The notes beneath the pieces are model-generated. The model worked only from the letters and a program-made list of their open reading frames with translations. It ran no database searches and was not told the origin of the DNA. DNA of 64,000 bases from a gamma proteobacterium symbiont of Stewartia floridana (GTDB lineage Bacteria; Pseudomonadota; Gammaproteobacteria; Chromatiales; Chromatiaceae): positions 36,635 to 100,634 of the forward strand of contig NAUB01000031.1 in NCBI GenBank assembly GCA_003676145.1. Reading direction: 5' to 3'. Positions within the stretch are counted from its first letter, which is position 1. Every line of letters begins with the position of its first letter. The position numbers were made by a program, and so were the translations under genes. Positions 46,501-53,729 of the stretch are shown in pieces.

Positions 46501-47655
46501 GACCGTGAAGCGACCGATGTCATGATTACCCTCTCGGATGATGGTAAAGGCCTGGACATCGAAGCAATCCGCAAGCGGGCGCTTGCCCAGGGCATGATCA
46601 GTGCCGATGCGGAGATCAGTGATGACGATCTGATCCAGTGTGTGCTGTTGCCGGGCTTCAGTACCGCCAAGGAGGTCACCCAGATCTCCGGTCGTGGTGT
46701 GGGTCTCGACGTGGTGACCAGTGAGGTGAAGCAGCTTGGTGGTTCCCTGGAGATCGATTCGCAACCCGGAAGGGGCACCAGTTTCATCATCCGCCTGCCT
46801 TTGACCCTGGCGATTACCGATGCGCTGTTGATCCGGGTGGGTGAAGAGATCTACGCCATCCCGCACGGCAGTATCAGTGGTGTGGTGCGAATCCGGCGTG
46901 ATGAGATTCTGCGCTGCTATGCGGGTAAACAGGAGAGTTTCGAGTACGGCGGCAAGCAGTACAAGGTGAGCTATCTCGGCCGCATGATGGGCACAGGTCA
47001 GCATGAGATACATGAAGGCAGTCGCTGGTTGCCGCTGCTGCTGTTGCAGACCGGTGAACATCAGGTGGCGCTGCAGGTCGATGATCTGCTGGGTAGCCGA
47101 CAGGTGGTTGTGAAGAGCCTGGGTAAACAGGTTGGCAGTGTACGCTGGATCACCGGCGGTACGATTCTCGCTGATGGCCGAGTCGCGCTGATTCTCGATC
47201 TGGCTGCTCTGGTGCGTATGGATGCGACCCATGCGGCACCGGTCATGAAGGCCGATGGTGATCAGAAGAAACTGGAAGAGCGTCTGCGGGTCATGGTGGT
47301 GGATGATTCCATTACTGTACGTAAAGTCACCAGCCGCTTGTTGGAGCGCCATGATATGGATGTGGTCACCGCAAAGGATGGTGTTGAAGCGGTGGCACTG
47401 CTGCAGGAGCAGGTACCGGATATCATGCTGCTGGATATCGAGATGCCACGTATGGATGGCTTTGAGCTGGCGCGACACATCAACAACTCGGTGGACTATT
47501 ATGGATTGCCGATCATCATGATCTCCTCGAGGGTAGGTGACAAACACCGCCAGCGGGCGATGGACCTGGGGGTCAAGCGCTGTCTCGGTAAGCCCTATCA
47601 GGAGAGTGAGTTGTTGGAGAATATCAACGAAGTTCTGACGGAAAATAGACAATGA
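40597..47655 (+). CDS. chpA: ChpA, multi-Hpt hybrid histidine kinase
   Basis: A 2352-residue CheA-like kinase. Five canonical phosphotransfer (Hpt) domains carry His692 (HTLKGSGRL), His930 (HTLHGSAHM), His1164 (HTLKGSSRL), His1384 (HTVKGSSRL) and His1602 (HTLKGSARL). Two degenerate Hpt-like regions precede them (around residues 40-120 and 180-250). Long acidic linkers rich in Glu separate the Hpt domains. Then come a dimerisation helix, a GHKL ATPase (RNSVSHGIEPPDQR near 1945, SDDGKGLD), a CheW domain, and a C-terminal receiver with Asp2280 (IMLLDIEMPRMDG). It phosphorylates PilG and PilH. Its last codons overlap the next gene (ATGA). Confidence 0.96.
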   Translation: MSNAQDFGALNWVKDELDVSIRHARQALESYVETPGDNESLATCGDHLHQIARVLQMVQVYGPSMLAEEMELVVRDMSEGIVRQEEDAAEALMLALIQLPDYLEKLQGGDADIPLIILPLLNDLRAVRDAPLLSEAALFKPEIETESTTDEVNKDLPALVRQVRQKFHLGLLSWYRKRDTVHGWPLLRDVFTTIHKSAGTESVQHLFWVAEGLMHGLIDNTIAPGIAVKQLFSRLDRKMKIIIDNGEQTLVDEPPSALLKNLLYYIARANSQNPVILEIKQAYNLDAVMPSEDQLNQGRLGLTGSNAELAESIKDAVSSELTRIKDILDLFMRDEKADMEMLGHLEAPTRKLADTLGMIGQGALRSRLNRQADKVKTFVEQGVLPEEFELMEMAGDILYVESSLSTLHTFQPGAADTIDENTLGDSLPEGEYQNLIKQTVREAKVEIAHAKETIISFTEATDDTTVLEPVRQGFRRVEGALQMLNLREAAELMSQTGGIIKNQLIEASAPPSRQQLNSLADVVSSIEYYLETLVDGAGDRREILAIAQASLNDLMSDGTPEVSEYVEPVEPINLDESADHTEGYDLEEEEVSDLEFGASSLQIEPPQPEVEILASAEDPTASESQPEAEPAEVEEEVAAADKPMLEDIDPEILEIFIEEAREELENIQTYLPRWQHDQADRDALTIFRRSFHTLKGSGRLVGAKVIGELAWSVENMLNRLIDETIKVSPEMMELLNQVTEALPVLIDSQEQGTSPAVDVELLQSHAHALSEGRPIEQPLHPVVSEAEQPAAESDESTPVEALEESADETESQAEALPDETADVEAVDADELVLEELEVASLDEPEAEQASEISDDEVAALGEAMLEGTSVAEAEDEFSDSDLEIEIDTELLEVFAEESEEHLQEIESFLRQARGISPPMLVPEEVVRACHTLHGSAHMAGITPIATLSEAMEDYVRAVHENQMPAEAKVVDLVDGSVGYIRQLLKLLPDENLPEPKLESFLQGLNEALQEIEESEADLAEAEPLMAEESISEEQAVTLDETLDEPLDEVSALEEELQIEAIEEIGLADEEPIDLASDLILEELEANEIDSGLLEADEAQDNGFYESASYLQSTDYFDVEGDEELLEIFIEEGRELLEALEQGYNDWQKSLNDETVVDGIKRTLHTLKGSSRLAGINPIGDLSHALEDLFEKLLRDNVTAEQRLQDLVRQAFDFLATQVEDAATVGRVPVSTQLLSNLENPFSSEEIGEAEEEPEALQDEVLEAELQLADEAFPDAELEIEQPDLEEDEELQELELQSALEESAEEQEQSELESGEEVDASSYYAEPMSFLHEGDLFEVSEDRELVDIFVEESKELLETLEEQFQKWGDDPSDHQHLDAILRALHTVKGSSRLAGIEPVGDLSHAMESLLNGVIRGHIPADEQVMGLSRSTLDLLASQTDDAETSNQVHRADGLIAEIQTLIDKGVEEEDEVEDLIDPDLKEELEELEELKQQQAEEAVETESESEPIPAQQLDDDLEDLQIDSSELDVEVSDVSEEALMQPDESFLMMHDEALVDVGEDEELIQIFIEEAKEFMEQVEARFLQWLDKLDDQEAIDGMQRNLHTLKGSARLAGIMPIGDLSHAVESVMTALAEGEIDPLETVTESLRHSIDHLAFQVDTIAKTGKVPAADVQVEQLHNLLGGEMTPAHGDMVETIQEVSESSMLAEEPELEQPTAQVLPFNEEIAKLLNPEQDQDKEKAGFKPNKEQVRVNADLMDRLVNHAGEVSIYRSRLEQQNSVLGFNLSELEQTVSRLYTQLRNLEIETEAQILYRWERETEKEDQGRTEFDPLELDRFSTMQQLSRALVETVNDLGNINESLRDLQRETDTLLLQQSRISTDLQDGLLRTRMVPFATLVPRMQRLVRQTAGQLNKKANLECFGIEGELDRSILNRMVPVLEHLLRNSVSHGIEPPDQRLADGKQGTGRISLYLDREATDVMITLSDDGKGLDIEAIRKRALAQGMISADAEISDDDLIQCVLLPGFSTAKEVTQISGRGVGLDVVTSEVKQLGGSLEIDSQPGRGTSFIIRLPLTLAITDALLIRVGEEIYAIPHGSISGVVRIRRDEILRCYAGKQESFEYGGKQYKVSYLGRMMGTGQHEIHEGSRWLPLLLLQTGEHQVALQVDDLLGSRQVVVKSLGKQVGSVRWITGGTILADGRVALILDLAALVRMDATHAAPVMKADGDQKKLEERLRVMVVDDSITVRKVTSRLLERHDMDVVTAKDGVEAVALLQEQVPDIMLLDIEMPRMDGFELARHINNSVDYYGLPIIMISSRVGDKHRQRAMDLGVKRCLGKPYQESELLENINEVLTENRQ

Positions 47656-48128
47656 GCCAAGCGGTAGTCAAAGAGGTCAGAAGCGTTCTCATCCCGCTGC
47701 ATGAGCGTCAGATTCTTTTGCCCAATGCGACAGTCGCTGAGGTTATGGGTTATCAGCAGCCCGAGTATGCCGGTGACGAGTTGCCCGAGTGGTTTCTCGG
47801 CCATCTGGCCTGGCGTGGGGTTATGATTCCGGTCGTCTCCTATGAAGGGCTGCTGGGTGAACCCATGGTGGAGCCCGGTTACCGTGGCAGGATCCTGATC
47901 CTCAATGCCCTTGGCGATCATGAGCGAATCTCACACATCGGTATGGCTGTTCATGCCATACCCTCACTGGTCAGGGTGAGCGCCGACAATGTGGTACCGG
48001 TCAATCCGCAACTGGATGAGCCTCAACCCCTGATCAGACAGCATGTGGAACTGGATATGAGCCCGGCTGTGATTCCCGATATGGATGAAATTGAGCGACA
48101 GGTTCTGTCGGTAATCGAAGAGCTGTAG
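47652..48128 (+). CDS. chpC: ChpC-type CheW-like adaptor
   Basis: A 158-residue CheW-fold protein overlapping the end of chpA by four bases. It starts VRSVLIPLHERQILLPNATV, has LAWRGVMIPVVSYEGLLGEP and ends in acidic residues (IERQVLSVIEEL). Such a second CheW (ChpC) follows chpA in Pseudomonas, though there chpB intervenes. It probably links another receptor to ChpA. No CheB-like gene follows. Confidence 0.85.
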   Translation: MSQAVVKEVRSVLIPLHERQILLPNATVAEVMGYQQPEYAGDELPEWFLGHLAWRGVMIPVVSYEGLLGEPMVEPGYRGRILILNALGDHERISHIGMAVHAIPSLVRVSADNVVPVNPQLDEPQPLIRQHVELDMSPAVIPDMDEIERQVLSVIEEL

Positions 48129-48309
48129 CACCAGACTAGACGCGTCTGTCGTCATGACGCTCCTGTTGTCCAGGGCATTGTGCCTGCCTGCAAGTAAACC
48201 CATTGAGTGCCGGGTTAATAGTATCTAACTGTCTACTAGTGTATGCTGCCCTGCAATTTCCATCTCACTTGTCTGCATTCATCGTTGTAGCGGCACAATT
48301 CACTACAGG

Positions 48310-49395
48310 TTGCTATCGCTCTTGTCTCTACTCAACCACTATCAGCAACAACTTCAGCTCAATGGCTATCAGCGGGATCCTCATCAGGAGCAGGTTCTGT
48401 CTGCCTTCGAACGCCTCGCTGAAGCGCTGCAGCAGCCGAGAAAAGAGAAGGGTTGGCTGTGGAAGAAAACGGTCGAGACGATACCCGGAGTCTATCTCTG
48501 GGGAGGCGTGGGCAGGGGTAAAACCTGGTTGATGGATATGTTTCATCAACAGCATCAACAGCTGGGTATCGAACGTCACCATTTTCACAGTTTCATGCGC
48601 TACATCCATCAGCGACTGACTGAATATGGTGGCGAGAAGGAGCCGATGTTGTTGATTGCCAATGAGATGGCCAGCCGCATGCAGGTACTCTGCCTGGATG
48701 AGTTCAATGTCATCGATATTGGTGATGCGATGTTGATGCGGGTGTTGCTGGAGAGTTTGCAGAAAGTCGGCATCGTCCTGGTCACCACATCGAATCAGCC
48801 ACCGGACAGGCTCTACTGGCAAGGTTTGCAGAGAGAGCAGTTTCTGCCGGCAATCGATCTGCTGAACAGCAATAATGAAGTGTTGGAGCTGGCGGGCAAC
48901 AAAGACTACCGGTTGCAACTGTTCGAAGCCTCTTCCGTCTATCACACCCCGTTGAGCGACGAGTCGATGATCAATCTGAGCAAGGAGTTCGATCGACTGG
49001 TCAGCGGCAGCGTCGAAGAGACCGGGCGTTTCGAGGTGCCGGGAAGGGCGGTGCGGTTCGTCAAACGGGGCAGTGGTGTGATCTGGTGTGACTTCAACGC
49101 CCTATGCGGACCACCCAGATGGCAGAACGACTATCTTGAACTGGCCCGCTGCCACCATACGGTTTTTATCTCGGACATACCCAAACTGGACGGTACCTGG
49201 GATGATCGAAGTCGCCGTTTTATCAATCTGATCGATGTCTTCTACGACCGCAAAGTCAAAGTGGTGATCAGCGCCGATGCGGAGCCGGATCAACTCTACA
49301 GTGGTGTTCGCCTGGCATTCGAATTCCAACGCACGGTGAGTCGTTTGAAAGAGATGCAGTCGACCGTCTATCTGGAAGCGCCTCATAAAGGTTGA
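48310..49395 (+). CDS. zapE: Cell division protein ZapE (AFG1-family ATPase)
   Basis: A 361-residue P-loop ATPase. The Walker A is GGVGRGKTWLMDMF, Walker B VLCLDEFNV, sensor region VLVTTSNQPPD, with the C-terminal arginine-containing segment DDRSRRFINLIDVFYDR. ZapE binds FtsZ and promotes constriction under stress. The frame begins at a TTG; no ATG is available before the conserved LNHYQQQLQLNGYQRD, so a TTG at 48310 or 48322 is assumed. It is transcribed alone after the chp cluster. Confidence 0.92.
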   Translation: MLSLLSLLNHYQQQLQLNGYQRDPHQEQVLSAFERLAEALQQPRKEKGWLWKKTVETIPGVYLWGGVGRGKTWLMDMFHQQHQQLGIERHHFHSFMRYIHQRLTEYGGEKEPMLLIANEMASRMQVLCLDEFNVIDIGDAMLMRVLLESLQKVGIVLVTTSNQPPDRLYWQGLQREQFLPAIDLLNSNNEVLELAGNKDYRLQLFEASSVYHTPLSDESMINLSKEFDRLVSGSVEETGRFEVPGRAVRFVKRGSGVIWCDFNALCGPPRWQNDYLELARCHHTVFISDIPKLDGTWDDRSRRFINLIDVFYDRKVKVVISADAEPDQLYSGVRLAFEFQRTVSRLKEMQSTVYLEAPHKG

Positions 49396-49433
49396 GCTTG
49401 TTTGCCTGATGTAGGATTGGTTTTTAAGAATTC

Positions 49434-49470
49434 AGTCCGCAAATGAACGCTAATGAACGCTAATGGGCGT
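49434..49470. repeat. CGCAAAT-type intergenic repeat, copy 2
   Basis: AGTCCGCAAATGAACGCTAATG, followed by another AACGCTAATG unit, then GGGCGTG. Same word family as 8928-9022. It lies just downstream of zapE in a 289-base gap that holds no gene. Confidence 0.5.
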
Positions 49471-49684
49471 GATGTATAGCTAACAGAGTCGCTCTAAGAA
49501 CTCCTTGTGTATTGGCTGCATGTCCCTGTCTTTGGTTTAGTGTTAATAGGTCATGATCCATCAAATTTACTCCCACACAGGTGCGAATCAATTTAACAAC
49601 AAGTTGGAATACCCGCTTGGTGGTCGTATTGAAGTTGTTCAGGTATCGCGACATAGTTTAAGGCATCAGTAAACGGAGAAGATC

Positions 49685-50605
49685 ATGTTGAGAGTCATCG
49701 CACTTTTATTCGCTGTCGTTGCTTCCACTGCGTCAGTTCAGGCGGGGCAGGTGCTGAAAACTGAAAAGCTGGCTGAGAATGTCTATGCGCTGATTGGCCC
49801 GCTCACCAATCGGGATTCTGAAAATCTGGGTAACAATGCGAACTTTGGTGTCATTGTGACGGACGATGGCGTTGTGCTGATCGATTCGGGTGCGACTGAC
49901 AAGGGCGCACGGATGATACACGCAGCGATTAAAGAGATCACCGACAAAGCGGTGAAATGGGTCATCAACAGTGGTGGTCAGGACCATCGCTGGATGGGCA
50001 ATGGTTATTTCAAGGCGCTGGGTGCGACGATCATTGCCAGTGAAAAAGCGGTGGCCGATCAAAAGGCCCGCAGGGAATCCCAACTCGACAGGCTTTGGAG
50101 CCTGGTCGGAAAAGAAGGGCTGGAAGGCACGGATTATATCTATGCCGATGAAAGTTTTTCACAACAGAAGCTATTCAAGGTTGGCAATACACGGATCGAA
50201 ATCCATCATGCCGGCCATGCCCATACACCGGGCGACAGCTATATCTGGCTGCCGCAACACAAAATCGTCTTCAGTGGCGATATTGTTTATACCGACCGAA
50301 TGTTAGGCGTTGGTTCCATGTCGGCACATAAAAGCTGGATTGCCGCTTTTGAAGCAATGGCTGCAAAACAACCTGAAATCGTTGTTGGAGGACATGGTAA
50401 TCCGGCCACACTCGCAAAAGCCAAAGCCGATACCTATGACTATCTGCGGTTTCTACGTGAAGCGGTATTGGCGTTCATGGATCAGGGAAACAGTCTGGAA
50501 GATATCGGCAAGATTGATCAGTCCCGATTCAGTTACCTGAAAAATTACGATTCACTGAAAGGCCGTAACGCTCAACGAGTCTATGAAGAGCTCGAGTGGG
50601 AGTAA
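49685..50605 (+). CDS. Exported metallo-beta-lactamase-fold protein with an altered metal site
   Basis: A 306-residue protein. The signal peptide is MLRVIALLFAVVASTASVQA, before GQVLKT. The fold matches MBL hydrolases of the SoxH/quinoprotein-relay type: GVIVTDDGVVLIDSGATDKG, HHAGHAHTPGDSYIWLP, FSGDIVYTDRM and VGGHGNP. The normal T-H-x-H-x-D-H is replaced by N-Ser96-G-Gly98-Q-Asp100-His101, so two of three first-site histidines are lost. It may bind one metal or act differently. Neighbours (zapE, a MITE-like element) give no functional clue. Confidence 0.82.
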   Translation: MLRVIALLFAVVASTASVQAGQVLKTEKLAENVYALIGPLTNRDSENLGNNANFGVIVTDDGVVLIDSGATDKGARMIHAAIKEITDKAVKWVINSGGQDHRWMGNGYFKALGATIIASEKAVADQKARRESQLDRLWSLVGKEGLEGTDYIYADESFSQQKLFKVGNTRIEIHHAGHAHTPGDSYIWLPQHKIVFSGDIVYTDRMLGVGSMSAHKSWIAAFEAMAAKQPEIVVGGHGNPATLAKAKADTYDYLRFLREAVLAFMDQGNSLEDIGKIDQSRFSYLKNYDSLKGRNAQRVYEELEWE

Positions 50606-50607
50606 GG

Positions 50608-50874
50608 TAGTGGGCCACGCGGTAAATAATGTAACGATCAGAGGCCATCTGATGAGCCAAGGCAAGGCGTCCTGCGCCGGGAATGGCATGCCCTTTCCAA
50701 GCAGTACAACGCAGCATTGGCTCATCAGCTGGCCTCCCTTCGGGACGGCCCACAAGCCTCAGCTGCGGCGTTGCACTCACTTGAATTGGCCTGCCAGTCC
50801 TGCGTTCGTGCAGCCTTGCTGCTGAGGCTTGTGGGTCCGGCTGATCGTTACATTATTTACCGCGTGGCCCACTA
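50608..50874. mobile_element. MITE-like palindromic element with 33-bp perfect terminal inverted repeats
   Basis: Left arm 50608-50640 (TAGTGGGCCACGCGGTAAAT...) and right arm 50842-50874 are perfect reverse complements over 33 bases. Inside are two more hairpins: 50643-50660 with 50717-50734 (18 bp, one mismatch) and 50749-50763 with 50821-50835 (15 bp, perfect). The whole 267-bp unit can fold into a three-armed cruciform. It carries no gene. Both tips end in TA, consistent with a TA target duplication (IS630/Tc1-like), but this is inference. Confidence 0.8.
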
Positions 50875-50886
50875 GACAATACCCGA

Positions 50887-51501
50887 CTATCGGATGTTGC
50901 GGGACTCGCACATCTTCATGCCCATGGTCATCATCGACTGTGCCGGGAAGTTGGCCATGCACTGCCACTCCATGGTGGTGCCATCCATCACCAGTTGCGG
51001 TGCCAGCACGACTCGCTTATCGCTACCGAAGTGTTCGTTCAATGTGGCGACGATGGCGCCCTGGTCACCGAACAGCACCTCTTTGATATCCGCGCTTTTG
51101 AGATTCTCCTGATTCAGGCCTAAATCCTGTGGTTGCTCAGGCCACTGCCCATTCATCATATAGAATTGCTGCATCTGCATCTTAATCGGTGTCAGCAGCG
51201 CAATCACATTGGTGAGTCTGGTTTGGAACATCATCGTGCCTGCAACCGCCGGCTCGTTACCCTGTGGAACGTATTCACCTTCACCCATCAACTTGGATCC
51301 CAACTGGGAGCGATGTTTCGGTGGCGTGAAGACATTGACCGTCTCCTGGCTGATGTTCGAATCGCAGGCGACCTGCTGATAGACAAGCTCACCCTCAGCG
51401 TTGGTGCATTTGTAGAATTTCTTCGCCAGTGCCGGGCTGCCGGAGAGCAGCAGGACCAGGCTCAGAAGAACAATCTTTAACGGTTGGGTTGAGAGGCTCA
51501 T
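50887..51501 (-). CDS. Exported DUF4124/pilin-like protein
   Basis: A 204-residue protein. The signal peptide is PLKIVLLSLVLLLSGSPALA. A DUF4124 segment follows (FYKCTNAEGELVYQQVACD with two cysteines). The C-terminal half resembles the globular part of type IV pilins: ALLTPIKMQMQQFYMMNGQW, PEQPQDLGL, and a late cysteine pair (WQCMANF ... KMCESRNIR). It lacks the pilin N-terminal helix and prepilin cleavage site, so it should be periplasmic. Role unknown; a tie to the chemosensory pili encoded nearby is speculative. Confidence 0.75.
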   Translation of the reverse strand: MSLSTQPLKIVLLSLVLLLSGSPALAKKFYKCTNAEGELVYQQVACDSNISQETVNVFTPPKHRSQLGSKLMGEGEYVPQGNEPAVAGTMMFQTRLTNVIALLTPIKMQMQQFYMMNGQWPEQPQDLGLNQENLKSADIKEVLFGDQGAIVATLNEHFGSDKRVVLAPQLVMDGTTMEWQCMANFPAQSMMTMGMKMCESRNIR

Positions 51502-51621
51502 GGTTCATCCTTGCCGATATTGAAGATCACTATCCTAGCAAGAATCATCAGAAATAGGCATCTGGAGTTGTGCAAAAAGTGAGGTGAAAAAAGCGATGGC
51601 AGTGGTCAACAAGACCCTGGG

Positions 51622-52359
51622 TTATCCATCATTGAAGTCGCCCCACAGGGTCTGCACGGCAGCGATGGCAGCTAACGGGGCGGTCTCCGTTCTGAGTACT
51701 CTCGGGCCCAGGCGTACACCGGTGAATCCCTGTTGTTTTGCCAGCGCCCGCTCATCCGGCGTCAAGCCTCCCTCCGGACCAACCAGGATCGATACAGCGT
51801 TTTGCGGTTGTGTGATTTGCGCCAGGCTCTGTGCTCCCTCCAGATCGAGTAGCAGTCCCAGTTCGGGGTTCAGCTCAGACAGGGCTGTTGTGATCTCCAG
51901 CGGTTCATCCAGCAGAGGCAGTCGGCATCGGTCGGACTGTTCACAGGCGCTGACCAATACCCGCTGCCAATGTGTCATCCGGTTGCGACGCTTTTTGTCA
52001 TCGAGCTTGACCACACAGCGATTGGTCAGCAGCGGCGTGATTCGATTGACGCCCAGTTCCGTGGCTTTCTGGATTGCCAGATCCATGCGCTCACCCCGGG
52101 AGATACCGATCAGCAGATGGATGCCAAGTGCTGCTTCCGCTTCCTGGCGAAGCCGTTGCGCCAGCAGGGCTTTGACCTGTTGTTTACTGACCTGCTCCAG
52201 GCTGGCCGCATACTCATCGCCGCTGTTGTCGAACAGGATGATCGGGTGCCCAGGGCGCAGCCTCAACACCTGTCTCAGGTGGTGGGCCGGCTCCTCTTCA
52301 AGGCTGATCAGATCGCCCTGTTTCAGTGGTTGGCTGGTGTAGCAGCGCGGAACTCTCAT
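51622..52359 (-). CDS. rsmE: 16S rRNA (uracil1498-N3)-methyltransferase
   Basis: A 245-residue SPOUT methyltransferase. The N-terminal PUA-like part begins RVPRCYTSQPLKQGDLISLE. The central KATELGVNRITPLLTNRCVV and the C-terminal knot SILVGPEGGLTPDERALAK with VRLGPRVLRTETAPLAAIA bind S-adenosylmethionine. It methylates U1498 in the decoding centre of 16S rRNA. Standalone gene after the rnf operon on the same strand. Confidence 0.95.
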   Translation of the reverse strand: MRVPRCYTSQPLKQGDLISLEEEPAHHLRQVLRLRPGHPIILFDNSGDEYAASLEQVSKQQVKALLAQRLRQEAEAALGIHLLIGISRGERMDLAIQKATELGVNRITPLLTNRCVVKLDDKKRRNRMTHWQRVLVSACEQSDRCRLPLLDEPLEITTALSELNPELGLLLDLEGAQSLAQITQPQNAVSILVGPEGGLTPDERALAKQQGFTGVRLGPRVLRTETAPLAAIAAVQTLWGDFNDG

Positions 52360-52384
52360 GAGTGGGTGCTGACTCTGGAGTTGA

Positions 52385-53077
52385 CTATCCGGTTACCCCG
52401 GTAGCCTCTTCAGCGTAGCTGCTGCTGGCGGCCCGGCGTTCGGCAAGACGTTTGTCGATCAGATTCTTAACCATGATCAACAGGCCGAGTCCGATGAATG
52501 CACCGGGGGGCAGTATAGCGATCAGCATGCCGGGGAAATCCTCGATCTTCAAAGTCATGCCGCTGGCGGCTTCACCGAACATTAGATGGGCCTGATCGAA
52601 CAGGGTACCCTGGCCAATCAGTTCGCGGAAACCGCCAAGCACGATCAGCACCAGGGTAAAACCGATGCCGACACTCAGGCCGTCGACCAGTGAGCGCCAA
52701 AGATTGTTCTTCGAGGCGAACGCCTCGGCTCGACCGATGATGGTGCAGTTGGTGACAATCAGTGGAATGAAGATGCCGAGGATTTTGTGCAGTTCATGAA
52801 AATAGGCATTCATACTCAGTTCGATGGCGGTGACGAATGAGGCGATCACCATCACGAACACCGGCAGGCGAACCTCCGGACGAACGAAGTTGCGGATCAG
52901 TGAGACGGTACTGTTGGACGCGACCAATACGGCGGTGGTTGCCAGCCCCAGCCCCAGACCGTTGATCGCCGTGTTGCTCACCGCAAGCAGCGGACAGAGT
53001 CCGAGCAGCGCCACCAGAGCCTGATTGTTGTGCCAGAGGCCGTCCATGATGAGTGTACGTGTGCTGTTGTCTGACAT
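52385..53077 (-). CDS. rnfE: Rnf complex subunit RnfE
   Basis: A 230-residue inner-membrane protein starting at ATG 53077; the frame is open to 53152 but that overlaps rnfG. Conserved segments are [20 protein letters not shown] and [20 protein letters not shown], shared with RnfA, to which it is homologous. About six membrane helices. It is the last gene of rnfABCDGE, the ion-pumping ferredoxin:NAD oxidoreductase (also called RsxE). Confidence 0.95.
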   Translation of the reverse strand: MSDNSTRTLIMDGLWHNNQALVALLGLCPLLAVSNTAINGLGLGLATTAVLVASNSTVSLIRNFVRPEVRLPVFVMVIASFVTAIELSMNAYFHELHKILGIFIPLIVTNCTIIGRAEAFASKNNLWRSLVDGLSVGIGFTLVLIVLGGFRELIGQGTLFDQAHLMFGEAASGMTLKIEDFPGMLIAILPPGAFIGLGLLIMVKNLIDKRLAERRAASSSYAEEATGVTG

Positions 53078-53090
53078 GCTGCTGTCCCGA

Positions 53091-53729
53091 TTACCCGGCC
53101 CCGGGTGCGGAGGCTTGCCGATCATACAAGGCATCCTTGTTGTCCCGCACATAGAGCAGTGTGTTTTTCACCGTATTGACGATGGTTCTGGGTGTGATGG
53201 TGGCGCCGGTAAACTGGTCGAAATAGCCCCCGTCCCGTTTTACACCCCACTTCTCCAGAGGTGGATCGCCAAGGGATTTGTCGTTGAAACTATAGACCCA
53301 ATCCGAACGGTTCTCTTCAACCTTGTCTCCCAGTCCAGGGGTCTCTTTGTGACTGATGATCCGCACCCCACCCAGGGTGCCGTCATAGCGGACCGCCACC
53401 AGCAGTTTGATCGGACCGCTGTAGCCATTGGGTACCACGGAGGTGAGGACCGTCGCCACCGGCTGCTGAAGTTTTCGACCGCGATAGACGGTGGTCTGTT
53501 CACTGCCCAGCAGGTCGGGGGCCTGAATCTGGATGGTATCGGCCACCATGTCGTTGTCCACACTCTTGGCAGGTACCAGGGCATTCAGGGATTGTAACAG
53601 TGCCTGCCGCTCATTCTCCGCAATGCGCTCTTTGGTGGCCACGTGGGTAAAGGAGACCAGAGAGGTGCCGGCCACGGCAAAGGTTCCGAGGATCACGGCG
53701 GCGATCAGAATCGAGAGTCGGCTGTTCAT
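53091..53729 (-). CDS. rnfG: Rnf complex FMN-binding subunit RnfG
   Basis: A 212-residue protein with one N-terminal membrane helix ([20 protein letters not shown]) and a periplasmic domain. The covalent FMN attachment motif is [13 protein letters not shown], with the threonine that bonds flavin. [15 protein letters not shown] is also conserved. It overlaps rnfD by four bases. Confidence 0.95.
   Translation of the reverse strand: MNSRLSILIAAVILGTFAVAGTSLVSFTHVATKERIAENERQALLQSLNALVPAKSVDNDMVADTIQIQAPDLLGSEQTTVYRGRKLQQPVATVLTSVVPNGYSGPIKLLVAVRYDGTLGGVRIISHKETPGLGDKVEENRSDWVYSFNDKSLGDPPLEKWGVKRDGGYFDQFTGATITPRTIVNTVKNTLLYVRDNKDALYDRQASAPGAG

Noticed and set aside
46201..47652. Long minus-strand open frame (483 codons) inside chpA
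   Set aside because: Lies fully opposite the well-supported ChpA kinase, CheW and receiver domains; composition is a mirror of that coding strand and shows no domain.
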